This document shows positions 15,483 to 21,787 of a stretch of 21,787 nucleotides of DNA, piece by piece. The notes under the pieces are model-generated. The model saw nothing but the letters and a program-made list of their open reading frames with translations, was not told the origin of the DNA and did not search any database. Position 1 is the first letter of the stretch; each line of letters begins with the position of its first letter. The stretch is from NCBI GenBank assembly GCA_035473255.1, contig DATIOK010000046.1:1-21787 (forward strand), read 5' to 3'. Source of the DNA: JAICYJ01 sp035473255. GTDB taxonomy: Bacteria > Actinomycetota > Thermoleophilia > Gaiellales > JAICJC01. The position numbers and the translations under genes are program-made.

Positions 15483-16652
15483 ATGCGCTTGGGCATCAAC
15501 CGCAACGTGTGGGCGATGGGTTGGACGAGCCTCCTGAACGACGCCTCGTCGGAGCTGCTGTACCCCGTTCTGCCCCTGTTTCTGACGATCACGCTGGGCG
15601 CCCCCGCCTCCGCGGTGGGTGCCGTCGAGGGCGCCGCGGGCGCGGCCGCGCAGGTGGTGGGGCTGGCCATGGGCCGTCGCTCCGACCGCATCCGCCGGCG
15701 GATGCCGTTCGTCTGGACCGGCTACACCCTGTCGAACATCGCCAAGCCGCTGGTCGCGGTCGCGCCCGCCTGGGGCTGGGTGATGGGCGCGCGCGTGGTC
15801 GACCGCACCGGCAAGGGAATCCGCACCGCTCCTCGCGACGCGCTGCTGCGCGACTCCAGCGACTCGTCCCGGACCGGCTTCGTGTTCGGATTCCACCGCT
15901 TCATGGACTCGCTGGGCGCCGTGATCGGGCCGCTGATCGCGCTCGTCCTGCTCGAGGCCGGGCTGTCGTTCCGCCAGGTGATCGCCGTGGCGATCGTGCC
16001 CGCCATCCTGAGCATGTTCGTGCTGCGCCGGATCCGCGACATCCCGGCCCGGCCGCACGAGCCGGCCGCGCAGCCGGATCCACACAGGCTGTCCGAACTG
16101 GGCCGGCCGTTCTGGACGTTCACGATCGCCTGGACCGTGTTCTCGCTGGGCAACTCGGCCGACGTGTTCCTGCTGCTTCGCGCCAAGGACCTGGGCCTGA
16201 GCGTGACGGCGGTGGTGCTGTCCTACGCGCTCTACAGCACGCTCTACTCCGGCCTGTCGTGGCCACTCGGCCACCTCTCCGACCGCGTCGGCAAGCGCCG
16301 CGTGCTGGCGGTCGGGCTGCTGGTCTTCGCAGGCGTCTACGCCGGCTTCGGGCTGGCCGGCTCCGGTGCCGCCGTATGGCCGTTGATGGCGATCTACGGG
16401 GTCTACATCGCGGCCACCGACGGCGTCAGCAAGGCGCTGGTGTCGGACCTGTCGCCGGCCACGCTGCGGGCCACCGGGCAGGGCGCATTTACGCTGGCCA
16501 CCGGCGCGGCGGCGGTGGCGGCCAGCCTGGTGGCCGGCGTGCTCTGGCAGACGCTCGGGCCGGGCGCCGTGTTCGCGCTCGGCGCCGGCGCCGCGCTGCT
16601 GGGGCTGCTCACGCTGGCCGTGACGCGGCCGGCGCGGGGGCTGGTCAGTTGA
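15483..16652 (+). CDS. Major facilitator superfamily transporter
   Basis: A 389-residue integral membrane protein with about 12 hydrophobic segments, the length of a complete MFS permease. The loop between helices 2 and 3 carries the MFS motif A-like G-R-R-S-D-R-I-R-R-R, repeated in the second half as GHLSDRVGKRR, the expected internal duplication. The stretch NDASSELLYPVLPLF in helix 1 and DRTGKGIRTAPRDALLRDSS after helix 4 are typical of an efflux-type MFS subgroup found in many bacteria; the substrate is unknown. The ATG at 15483 fits both the first helix and the -10 box. It is divergent from glnA. Its TGA is directly abutted by the complement of the glutamate-cysteine ligase stop, forming TGATCA with no bases between. 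Confidence 0.92.
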   Translation: MRLGINRNVWAMGWTSLLNDASSELLYPVLPLFLTITLGAPASAVGAVEGAAGAAAQVVGLAMGRRSDRIRRRMPFVWTGYTLSNIAKPLVAVAPAWGWVMGARVVDRTGKGIRTAPRDALLRDSSDSSRTGFVFGFHRFMDSLGAVIGPLIALVLLEAGLSFRQVIAVAIVPAILSMFVLRRIRDIPARPHEPAAQPDPHRLSELGRPFWTFTIAWTVFSLGNSADVFLLLRAKDLGLSVTAVVLSYALYSTLYSGLSWPLGHLSDRVGKRRVLAVGLLVFAGVYAGFGLAGSGAAVWPLMAIYGVYIAATDGVSKALVSDLSPATLRATGQGAFTLATGAAAVAASLVAGVLWQTLGPGAVFALGAGAALLGLLTLAVTRPARGLVS

Positions 16653-17816
16653 TCAGACCGCCTCGGTCGCGTCCGCCAGCTCCTCGGCCACCTCGTGCAG
16701 ATCGCGGTTGGCATTCCAGACCTGCAGCTGGCGCTGCGCTCCTGTGCCGTTCTCGATCATCCATTCGACCCGCGCCAGCTGGTGGGCGCAGTCCAGCTCG
16801 CGAGCGATCGGACGCAGCTCCCGCAGCCGTCGCTTGGCCAGCGTGCGCGCCGCCATCTTGATGCGCTTGCCGGCCGCGAGATCCATCAGCGGCGCGTCCA
16901 GCCCGTAGCGCGCGGCCAGCCACTTGTTCTCCGACAGCAGCATCCGGTTGTAGGCGACGGGCGGCCGGCCGGCCTCGACCTCGTCGAGGATCTGCTTGAC
17001 CAGGCACTGCACGTAGGCGGCCAGCGCCACGGTGTCCTCGACCCGGGTCTGCACGTCCATCACGCGCAGCTCCACGGTGCCGAAGCGCGGATGCGGCCGG
17101 ACGTCCCACCACAGGTGCGTGTAGTCGCCGATCGCACCGGTCGCCTCCATGAAGCCGACGGCATCGGCGTAGTCCTGGTAGCTCTCGAACCGCGGCGAGA
17201 TGCCGCTGCGCGGGAACGCGGCGAAGATCATCGCCCGGGTCGACTGCAGCCCCGTGGCCTCGCCTCGCCAGAACGGCGAGTTGGTCGAGAGCGCCAGCAG
17301 CACCGGCAGCTCGATCAGCACGCCCTCCATCACCTGCAGGGCGGCCTCCGGCGTCGGCACCGCCACGTGCACGTGCATGCCGAACACCAGCTCACGGCGG
17401 GCGACGTATTGGAGCATCTCGATCAGCATCCGGTAGCGGTCGCGGGCGGTGATCTTCTGGTGCTCATAGAGCGAGAAGGGATGCGTGGCGGCGGCGCCAA
17501 GTCGCATGTCGTGGTCGCGGGCAAGGCCGGCCGCGTAGCGGCGGATCGCGCGCAGATCGTCGTCGGCCTGTCCCACCGTCTCGCACACGACGGTGCCCGA
17601 CTCGAGCACGCACTGCATCAGCTCAGGCTTCAGCTGTTCGGCGAACGGCCCCTCCGCTGCGATCTCCAGCAGCGGCTCGACCCCCGACACCAGGTCGAAG
17701 GAGGTGGGGTCGACCAGCATGTATTCCTCCTCCACGCCGACGGTCAGCGGCGGCCCGTCGCCGAAGCGATGATCGAGCACGCTGGACCGCGTTCCGCCCT
17801 TTCCCTGGTCAGCCAC
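16653..17816 (-). CDS. Carboxylate-amine ligase, glutamate-cysteine ligase 2 family (YbdK type)
   Basis: This 387-residue protein belongs to the GCS2 family, ATP-grasp-like ligases that join the gamma-carboxyl of glutamate to an amine such as cysteine. Evidence is the N-terminal LTVGVEEEYMLVDP with its metal-binding acidic cluster, GAAATHPFSLYEHQKIT, FGMHVHVAVP, LALSTNSPFWRGEATGLQSTRAMIFAAFPRSG, and TVELRVMDVQTRVEDTVALAAYVQ. The real product in such bacteria may be gamma-glutamylcysteine or, as with EgtA, an ergothioneine precursor, or it may act on another amine; the sequence does not decide. The GTG start at 17816 lies six bases after a -10-like TAGAAC. The methyltransferase gene is 50 bases upstream on the same strand and may share a transcript. 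Confidence 0.92.
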   Translation of the reverse strand: MADQGKGGTRSSVLDHRFGDGPPLTVGVEEEYMLVDPTSFDLVSGVEPLLEIAAEGPFAEQLKPELMQCVLESGTVVCETVGQADDDLRAIRRYAAGLARDHDMRLGAAATHPFSLYEHQKITARDRYRMLIEMLQYVARRELVFGMHVHVAVPTPEAALQVMEGVLIELPVLLALSTNSPFWRGEATGLQSTRAMIFAAFPRSGISPRFESYQDYADAVGFMEATGAIGDYTHLWWDVRPHPRFGTVELRVMDVQTRVEDTVALAAYVQCLVKQILDEVEAGRPPVAYNRMLLSENKWLAARYGLDAPLMDLAAGKRIKMAARTLAKRRLRELRPIARELDCAHQLARVEWMIENGTGAQRQLQVWNANRDLHEVAEELADATEAV

Positions 17817-17828
17817 AGGCAGGTTCTA
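17817..17828 (-). promoter_or_regulatory. Leaderless-type -10 box of the glutamate-cysteine ligase gene
   Basis: TAGAAC (complement of 17823-17828) ends six bases before the GTG. The last base departs from the usual T, so the box is weaker than others in this window. Confidence 0.35.
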
Positions 17829-17866
17829 CCCCATATCGGTCATCGCGGGAAACCTTGGGCCGAGGA

Positions 17867-18586
17867 TCAGTGCTTGCGAGCGACCAGGATCGCCCATCCC
17901 AGCAACGGACGCTGGTGCTCGAGATAGGCCGCCAGCGAGGCGCGATGACGGTCGCGGATCGAGGCTACGTCGGCGTGCCCCGGGTTGGCCGCCAGCCACT
18001 CCTCGACCGCCCGCCAGTGCAGGCTTTCGTAGCGATCCCAGTCGTCCTGGCTGGCGGCGATGATTCCGGTCAGGTGCACGCCGGCAGACTCGAGACGGGC
18101 GACCGTCTCGGGCAGGCTCACGAACGGCTCGCGGTCGACGCCCACCGCCGGCTCCGATCGCCAGTACGGCTCTCCCAGCGCCAGGTAGCCACCGCGCTTG
18201 ACGGCCGGGACGAGAGCGCGGGCGGCGTGCTCGATGTGGCCCCAGATGAAGCAGGTGCCGATCGCCATGGCCACGTCGTAGAAATCCGGTTCCAGTGCGA
18301 ACGAGACCGCGTCCGCGGTGCGCACGTCGATCAGTCTCTCGAGGCCTCGCTCCTTCACGCGCGCCCGCGCCTCGGCGGCGAACACCTCACGCAGCTCGAC
18401 GCCGAGGATCCGGCAGCCGAAGGCCTCGGCCAGCACGACCGCCGGACCCGCCTTGCCGCAGCCCATGTCCAGCACCTTGCTGTCGGCGGTCAGCCGCACG
18501 TACTCACCGAGCAGCCGGATCTTCTCCCAGCTGGTCGGATCCTGGATCACGTGATCGCGCTCCACCATCTCCCAGGGCCACTCCAT
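17867..18586 (-). CDS. SAM-dependent methyltransferase (class I)
   Basis: A 239-residue Rossmann-fold methyltransferase. Motif I is KVLDMGCGKAGPAVVLAEAFG (about residues 37-57), followed by an acidic residue at the end of strand 2 (GVELREVFAAEA), motif II-like RTADAVSF, and FYDVAMAIGTCFIWGHIEHAARALVPAVKRGGYLALGEPYW, which combines motifs post-II and III. The C-terminal part (VARLESAGVHLTGIIAAS..DDWDRYESLHWRAVEEWL) is the kind seen in small-molecule methyltransferases of the UbiE/cyclopropane-synthase-like group. The substrate is not identifiable. The ATG at 18586 has a -10 box TAGTGT exactly six bases upstream. It stands upstream of the glutamate-cysteine ligase gene and is divergent from the 110-residue orphan. 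Confidence 0.93.
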   Translation of the reverse strand: MEWPWEMVERDHVIQDPTSWEKIRLLGEYVRLTADSKVLDMGCGKAGPAVVLAEAFGCRILGVELREVFAAEARARVKERGLERLIDVRTADAVSFALEPDFYDVAMAIGTCFIWGHIEHAARALVPAVKRGGYLALGEPYWRSEPAVGVDREPFVSLPETVARLESAGVHLTGIIAASQDDWDRYESLHWRAVEEWLAANPGHADVASIRDRHRASLAAYLEHQRPLLGWAILVARKH

Positions 18587-18598
18587 GCCGGGACACTA
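18587..18598 (-). promoter_or_regulatory. Leaderless-type -10 box of the methyltransferase gene
   Basis: TAGTGT (complement of 18593-18598) followed by six bases and the ATG. Confidence 0.5.
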
Positions 18599-18668
18599 AA
18601 CCCACCCGAATCAGCGGGCGCTTTCGAACATCCCCCGAACGGGGTACTCGGCGGGCGAACGACCGACC

Positions 18669-18680
18669 TAGACTGGAATC
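18669..18680 (+). promoter_or_regulatory. Leaderless-type -10 box of the 110-residue orphan gene
   Basis: TAGACT at 18669-18674, six bases, then GTG at 18681. A small palindrome, ccccg-aa-cggggt (about 18633-18644), lies 25 bases further upstream in the divergent gap. Confidence 0.5.
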
Positions 18681-19013
18681 GTGGTGCCTTTGAGTGACGA
18701 CGATCTGCTCGACTTCGAGGTGAGGCGGGGGCCGTTCGAACCTCTCCCCCGCACGCTGCTCGACAGGCACGGGGACGCCTACCGTTACCAGTTGGTCATG
18801 GCCCGGTGGCTGGAGAGCTATCGGGACCGCAGGGCCGAGCACGACGGGGTGCCCGTGGCGGTGGCCGACGCCCAGTTCGAGGCCGGTGCGCTCGAGACGC
18901 TGAGCGACATCGCGGCCAACCTGCGACACGGGGACTTCCTGCCCGGCGGCTCGTTCTACGAGGAGGCACAGAGGGACGCGTGGCCTGCGGTGGTTGGCGT
19001 GCGCCCGCGCTGA
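18681..19013 (+). CDS. Hypothetical protein, 110 residues
   Basis: I do not recognise this protein. It is acidic at the start (MVPLSDDDLLDFEVRRG), then has helical, charged segments (YRYQLVMARWLESYRDRRAEHDG, QFEAGALETLSDIAANL) and ends in GSFYEEAQRDAWPAVVGVRPR. It has no signal peptide, membrane segment or Cys motif. Third-position GC is high, as in the neighbouring genes, and a -10 box at exact leaderless spacing supports both the gene and its GTG start. It is divergent from the methyltransferase and convergent with the RNase HI-like gene, 71 bases away. Confidence 0.75.
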   Translation: MVPLSDDDLLDFEVRRGPFEPLPRTLLDRHGDAYRYQLVMARWLESYRDRRAEHDGVPVAVADAQFEAGALETLSDIAANLRHGDFLPGGSFYEEAQRDAWPAVVGVRPR

Positions 19014-19084
19014 GGGGCACCCCCCGCCGGCGGATCGCGCACCTCCCGTCGGTGGGGCTCAGCGTTAGCCGTCCTCGGCTCGGT

Positions 19085-19597
19085 TCACGCCGGACGCAGA
19101 GCCAGCTGCGCCAGGCGGTGCGCGGCGCCGTTCTCGGCTTCGGGCACCCATCGGTAACGCAGCAAAGCGAACCGCGGCGCAAGCGACCTGATCTCATCCG
19201 CAAGCAGCGCGATCGGCTCGCTACGAACAGGTGCCTCGCCTCGCATATGCGCCACCAGCAGGCGCGAGTCGGTGCGCACCTCGAGCGAGTCGACCCGCGC
19301 GTCCAGCGCGGCCGTGAGACCGGCCAGCACCGCCCGGTACTCGGCCAGCGCCGCGGTGGCGACGCCGATCGGGTGCGCCCCCTCGACCAGCACGACGCCG
19401 TCGTCGATCAGAACGAACCCGATCGCCGCCGGACCCGGGTTGCCGCGTGAGCCACCATCACACCACAGCACCGGCAGTTCGGATTCCGCGGGCCGCTCGC
19501 GCATTTTCGAGGCCTTCGACAACCGTCGCCGCTCGGCATCGGTGCGTGTGCCGCCGGCCTTGCGCGGCCGCCGTCGTCCCGGGGATGTGCGCGTCAC
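19085..19597 (-). CDS. RNase HI-like protein (RVT_3 type)
   Basis: A 170-residue protein with the RNase H fold, which cleaves the RNA strand of RNA-DNA hybrids. The first strand is LWCDGGSRGNPGPAAIGFVL with the catalytic D47; E86 (ATAALAEYRAVLAGL) and D110 (LEVRTDSRLLV) are in place. At the position of the fourth carboxylate (E. coli D134) it has H160 in ENGAAHRLAQLAL. This His is common in the RVT_3 subgroup and is the most tolerant of the four positions, so activity is possible. The first ~38 residues are an Arg/Lys-rich extension, perhaps for nucleic acid contact. If an internal ATG at residue 32 is used the protein is shorter. The GTG start lies seven bases after a -10-like TACGAT. Confidence 0.88.
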   Translation of the reverse strand: MTRTSPGRRRPRKAGGTRTDAERRRLSKASKMRERPAESELPVLWCDGGSRGNPGPAAIGFVLIDDGVVLVEGAHPIGVATAALAEYRAVLAGLTAALDARVDSLEVRTDSRLLVAHMRGEAPVRSEPIALLADEIRSLAPRFALLRYRWVPEAENGAAHRLAQLALRPA

Positions 19598-19610
19598 GCC
19601 ATCGATCGTA
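19598..19610 (-). promoter_or_regulatory. -10 box of the RNase HI-like gene
   Basis: TACGAT (complement of 19605-19610) ends seven bases before the GTG. The cupin gene stops only 30 bases upstream of this start, so read-through from it is also possible. Confidence 0.4.
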
Positions 19611-19627
19611 ACCTGCGGCCGAACGAT

Positions 19628-20092
19628 CTACTCCTTCGGGATCTCGAAGCGAGCGATGACGCCCGGGTCGCCGCCTCTCGCCAGTAGCTCGGGATCGGGA
19701 TCGCGCGTCGCCACCCATGCATACCCGTGTTCGGGGTAGGCGACGACGTCCGGGAAGCTGCCGGCACTGATGGCGAGGATCCGAGCGGGCTCGTCGCTCG
19801 GGTTGCTGAACGCGTGCAATCCGGCACGGCCCTCGGGGCAGAAGACGACGTCGCCCGGGGCCAGCTCCTCCTCGCCCCGTTGGTTCCGGAACACGGGACG
19901 ACCGCTGAGCACGAAGAACATCTCCTCGGCTCCGAAGTGCATGTGCATCCGCATCCCGGGCGCGTCGGGGGCCAGTTCGTAGAGCGTTGCCCCCATCCTG
20001 GCGTCGTCCGGGCGCCAGAAGATTCGGTGCCGGGTGCCCTCTTCGTGGTCGTCTCCGTCCCATGCGTCGGAGAGCAGGTTCTGACGAGTCAT
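19628..20092 (-). CDS. Cupin-domain protein
   Basis: A single small cupin barrel in 154 residues. Motif 1 is MRMHMHFGAEEMFFVLSGRPVF, with H50, H52 and a glutamate at 56 or 57 as metal ligands, and motif 2 is LAPGDVVFCPEGRAGLHAFSN with H93 as the fourth ligand. Both motifs are intact, so it should bind a metal ion. The first 30 residues (RHRIFWRPDDARMGATLYEL) form the leading strands. Members of this group include sugar isomerases, dioxygenases and sensor proteins; nothing here selects one. The ATG has a strong Shine-Dalgarno (GGAGG, eight bases upstream). It lies 30 bases upstream of the RNase HI-like gene on the same strand. Confidence 0.9.
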   Translation of the reverse strand: MTRQNLLSDAWDGDDHEEGTRHRIFWRPDDARMGATLYELAPDAPGMRMHMHFGAEEMFFVLSGRPVFRNQRGEEELAPGDVVFCPEGRAGLHAFSNPSDEPARILAISAGSFPDVVAYPEHGYAWVATRDPDPELLARGGDPGVIARFEIPKE

Positions 20093-20135
20093 GTCGTGTA
20101 CCTCCAGGTGGTAGCGGTGGGCGGGCAGCGTCCAA
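20093..20135 (-). promoter_or_regulatory. Ribosome-binding site and candidate promoter of the cupin gene
   Basis: GGAGG with eight-base spacing to the ATG. Upstream, TTGGAC (complement of 20130-20135) and TACCAC (complement of 20108-20113) are 16 bases apart and could be -35 and -10 elements; the -10 is weak. Confidence 0.35.
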
Positions 20136-20309
20136 GACCGCGTCGAACGCGGCCACAGCGCCGGGCCGATTACGCGCGGCGGTCGCCGCGTTGACCGCTA
20201 TCTCGTCGCCAGGCCCACAGCCGGATCGTACGCGGTCGTGACGCTGTCCGTCCACCCGCTCACAAACCGCTGGAAGGCTGGGCAGAGGCCGTGTAGAACA
20301 AGGGACCAA

Positions 20310-20354
20310 TGCGGCGCGCCGCCGTCGAAACGTGCCCTCCGGCGGCGCGCCGCA
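20310..20354. repeat. Perfect 15-bp stem-loop
   Basis: tgcggcgcgccgccg (20310-20324) pairs exactly with 20340-20354 across a 15-base loop. Read on the minus strand the stem is followed by a T-rich tail (TTGGTCCCTTGTT), as in an imperfect intrinsic terminator, but no gene lies upstream on that strand for it to end. Confidence 0.65.
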
Positions 20355-20456
20355 GGCTGTATCGGCACGCGCGGCAGTCACCCTGAACGCTCCATGGACA
20401 TCCTGAAGCCACGTGTCCGGGTCGCCTTCTCGAATCTCCGAGATCGTGCGCGGTGA

Positions 20457-20462
20457 TACAAT
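20457..20462 (+). promoter_or_regulatory. -10 box TACAAT upstream of the 93-residue gene
   Basis: GATACAAT is the closest match to the consensus -10 in this gap. It would give a leader of about 85 bases to the ATG at 20555. No clear -35 element at 16-18 bases is seen. Confidence 0.4.
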
Positions 20463-20554
20463 CCCGGCCTAGCTGCTTGACCCAGCGACTGGCGCGGTGT
20501 TCCTACCCGCGAATCCGGTGACGGGTGCGGCAGATCATGAAAGTGTGAGCCGTT

Positions 20555-20836
20555 ATGGCGATATCTGCACCCTCCAAGCTGCCTACCGAGGCTTCAGTTG
20601 AGCCTGAGTTGGGCTCCGACGAGCAGCGAATGCACCTTCTGGCCGACGTTCTCGCGATGAAGCTCAGACTGGGTTATGAGATCGAGTCGGAGACCGACTT
20701 CGCTGCCGTCGTCTTCAGTCCAAGCCCGCGCCGGTGGCTGGGGATGCGCAAGGGCCAGGACAACCAGCGCTTCGCGATCCAGATCGACGAAGACGGCGCA
20801 ACCAACATCGAACGGAACCACACCCGATCCGCATGA
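20555..20836 (+). CDS. Hypothetical protein, 93 residues
   Basis: I recognise no named family with certainty. The protein has a polar N-terminus, a helix (DEQRMHLLADVLAMKLRLG) and then GYEIESETDFAAVVFSPSP, a strand pattern ('G-y-x-v-E-S-x-T-D-x-x-A-v') seen in small actinobacterial proteins that normally continue into a membrane hairpin; here it continues with a soluble tail (RWLGMRKGQDNQRFAIQIDEDG). Codon use is less GC-biased than in the housekeeping genes. The ATG at 20555 has no good Shine-Dalgarno. It is convergent with the small zinc-ribbon gene, with 24 bases between. Confidence 0.65.
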   Translation: MAISAPSKLPTEASVEPELGSDEQRMHLLADVLAMKLRLGYEIESETDFAAVVFSPSPRRWLGMRKGQDNQRFAIQIDEDGATNIERNHTRSA

Positions 20837-20860
20837 CTCGCGGGTGTGCCGCGAGCTTGG

Positions 20861-21004
20861 TCAGATCCGGCCCAGCTGCTTCGCCTTGCGTTTGCACGAC
20901 GGGCAGAACCGGTCCTCATCGCTCGCAAGTGGCCGGTAGCAGAGCTCGCACGGCCGCGGGCCGTGTGACCGGCTCGAGGTCCTTGGTGGACGTTCTGGGG
21001 CCAA
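20861..21004 (-). CDS. Small zinc-ribbon protein, 47 residues
   Basis: A short open frame encodes a basic protein with two Cys pairs, C19-E-L-C22 and C34-P-S-C37, 11 residues apart, the spacing of a zinc ribbon or knuckle. It is followed by a Lys/Arg-rich end (KRKAKQLGRI). The start is probably the TTG at 21004, preceded by GGGAG at a six-base distance; an in-frame TTG at 21034 would add ten residues. A -10-like TACGCT lies just upstream of that (complement of about 21033-21038). Size and charge suggest nucleic acid or protein binding, which is inference only. The gap it occupies would otherwise look empty. Confidence 0.55.
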   Translation of the reverse strand: MAPERPPRTSSRSHGPRPCELCYRPLASDEDRFCPSCKRKAKQLGRI

Positions 21005-21091
21005 CTGGTTCTCCCGTCCTAGCAGGTGCTTCAAGCGTACGTGTGTTCCCGGCGGATTGGTAGTGCAGGCGTCGAAGGCTGTGCCGACGGG

Positions 21092-21103
21092 TACTATGGA
21101 GGC
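21092..21103 (+). promoter_or_regulatory. Leaderless-type -10 box of the 74-residue gene
   Basis: TACTAT at 21092-21097, six bases (ggaggc), then ATG. The GGAGG is too close to the ATG to serve as a normal ribosome-binding site. Confidence 0.5.
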
Positions 21104-21328
21104 ATGGAATTGTCACCGTTGACCGACGAAGAGATTCAGCGCCTGCTGTATCCACGGCGGAGAGCGGTCGGGCCGGGGTCGTTCATCGCCACCATCCGGA
21201 TACCCGACGGCAGCGAGCATGACCACGAGATCACGGCGGGCACGTACGACGGTGGCAGACTGATCGCGGACCGTCTCGCCCATAGCAGCCACGGAATCGT
21301 GTCGGGTTTCCGCCGCGCCGCGCGCTGA
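21104..21328 (+). CDS. Hypothetical protein, 74 residues
   Basis: A small protein (MELSPLTDEEIQRLLYPRRRAVGPG..) with a short helix and then alternating polar strands (SFIATIRIPDGSEHDHEITAGTYDGGRLIADRLAHSS). I do not recognise it. The exact -10 spacing supports the ATG at 21104 over longer upstream frames. It is convergent with the next gene, with four bases between stop codons. Confidence 0.6.
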   Translation: MELSPLTDEEIQRLLYPRRRAVGPGSFIATIRIPDGSEHDHEITAGTYDGGRLIADRLAHSSHGIVSGFRRAAR

Positions 21329-21332
21329 GGGC

Positions 21333-21680
21333 CTAGGGCAAACCGGATCCTGTCAGGCGTGTCCGAGCCGGGCGGGACGGTGCTTCGGGGAGCGCCTCGA
21401 TTGCGGCGCACGCGCGAAGCGCGTCCCTGGCGGTACTCATGACGGCCATTTGCAGCGAGACACGAACCGGGTCATCGCCGGCTGCCATCAACTCGAGTTC
21501 ACGGCAGGCCAACGCGTCCGCGAACTCGAGATCGCTCAGCGGCGCGACGGGAACCCGACATGCAGCGACGTTTCCCGCATCGAACAGCGCAGCGACCATT
21601 CGGCAGGCCGCTGCCTGCACCCACGTCGCCCTCTCGGCGTCGGTGAAATCCGACACGCGTCTCAGAAGGTGGTCTTCCAC
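21333..21680 (-). CDS. Hypothetical protein, 115 residues
   Basis: A mostly helical, Ala-rich protein (VSDFTDAERATWVQAAACRMVAALFDAG, LEFADALACRELELMAAGDDPVRVSLQMAVMSTARDALRACAAIEAL) ending in a Pro/Arg-rich tail. It has no signal peptide and no known motif. The GTG at 21680 is preceded by GGAGGG four bases away, a good Shine-Dalgarno. A ten-codon frame starting ATGATG overlaps this ribosome-binding site in another phase and could be a leader peptide or chance. It is convergent with the 74-residue gene. Confidence 0.6.
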   Translation of the reverse strand: MEDHLLRRVSDFTDAERATWVQAAACRMVAALFDAGNVAACRVPVAPLSDLEFADALACRELELMAAGDDPVRVSLQMAVMSTARDALRACAAIEALPEAPSRPARTRLTGSGLP

Positions 21681-21767
21681 GTTCCCTCCATCATGACTCG
21701 GCTGATGACCAAGCTCTGGAGTCAGATGGGGCGTGGCTGGGATTGGGCCACGCGAACGACGAGGCTA
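21681..21767 (-). promoter_or_regulatory. Leader of the 115-residue gene with a hairpin
   Basis: A -10-like TAGCCT (complement of 21762-21767) lies about 80 bases upstream of the start. The presumed leader contains a 7-bp hairpin, gcgtggc/gccacgc (21731-21737, 21747-21753), with a nine-base loop. No known riboswitch class is recognised. Confidence 0.3.
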
Positions 21768-21787
21768 CCACAGATCGGCATGTAGCC

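Larger units (their letters stand above)
20093..20554. other. Non-coding stretch rich in hairpins
   Basis: This 460-base gap separates the cupin (minus) from the small gene at 20555 (plus). It holds hairpins at 20138-20152 (ccgcgt/acgcgg, 3-base loop), 20175-20190 (cgcggc/gccgcg, 4-base loop) and the long one at 20310-20354, plus a plus-strand -10 box at 20457. One minus-strand frame (to about 20463) reads plausibly in places (ISEIREGDPDTWLQDVHG) but its third positions are not GC-biased as in real genes here; it could be a gene remnant. Confidence 0.5.

Noticed and set aside
20112..20463. Possible minus-strand gene upstream of the cupin
   Set aside because: Some text looks protein-like, but third positions are not GC-rich, there is no start codon with a ribosome-binding site, and the frame runs through the stem-loop.
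21693..21785. A 30-codon plus-strand frame at the right edge
   Set aside because: No ribosome-binding site, it overlaps the leader of the minus-strand gene, and the composition is not protein-like.

Overview
The window is compact, very GC-rich chromosomal DNA of housekeeping character. It carries about 20 genes with strongly GC-biased third codon positions. The order polA .. rpsA - coaE .. uvrB is the one known from Mycobacterium tuberculosis, and the GlnA is of the short GSI-alpha type. A CGNR zinc-finger regulator and many apparently leaderless GTG/ATG starts also point to Actinomycetota. My best guess is a deep-branching class such as Thermoleophilia; this is inferred from gene style and order, not from a database match. 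I see no rRNA, tRNA, CRISPR array, insertion sequence or phage gene.

Layout. At 1-1025 there is the N-terminal end of a membrane protein (minus strand), a 320-base non-coding stretch with a palindrome, and a CGNR-type regulator whose 5' end looks shifted. At 1130-10515 lies the DNA-repair/replication/translation block: uvrB (minus), a divergent SRPBCC gene (plus), then the minus-strand run polA - zinc-ribbon protein - putative glycosidase lipoprotein, followed by rpsA - coaE - lytic transglycosylase. At 10547-11776 an alpha/beta hydrolase gene sits between two elaborate inverted repeats, one upstream of polA and one upstream of malic enzyme. At 11777-17816 is central metabolism: malic enzyme (plus), a tandem GNAT and glnA (minus), an MFS transporter (plus) and a YbdK-type glutamate-cysteine ligase (minus). 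From 17867 to the right edge the genes become smaller: a methyltransferase, a 110-aa orphan, an RNase HI-like protein, a cupin, a 460-base structured gap and four small orphan genes, one of them a 47-residue zinc-ribbon protein.

Functional connections. UvrB and PolA both act in nucleotide excision repair (incision, then gap filling). RpsA and CoaE are translation and coenzyme-A functions carried along in the same conserved cluster. GlnA, malic enzyme and the glutamate-cysteine ligase are nitrogen/carbon metabolism genes that do not form one operon here.

Three things stand out. (1) The polA upstream gap is almost entirely one 165-base inverted repeat with 67-base arms of about 72% identity and its own small apical hairpin. 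(2) The malic enzyme upstream region holds a perfect 18-bp inverted repeat nested inside a diverged 29-bp inverted repeat. (3) Most first genes of transcription units have a TANNNT-like -10 box ending 6-9 bases before the start codon, and four convergent gene pairs have stop codons only 0-4 bases apart. These suggest leaderless translation and transcription ends that lie inside neighbouring genes.
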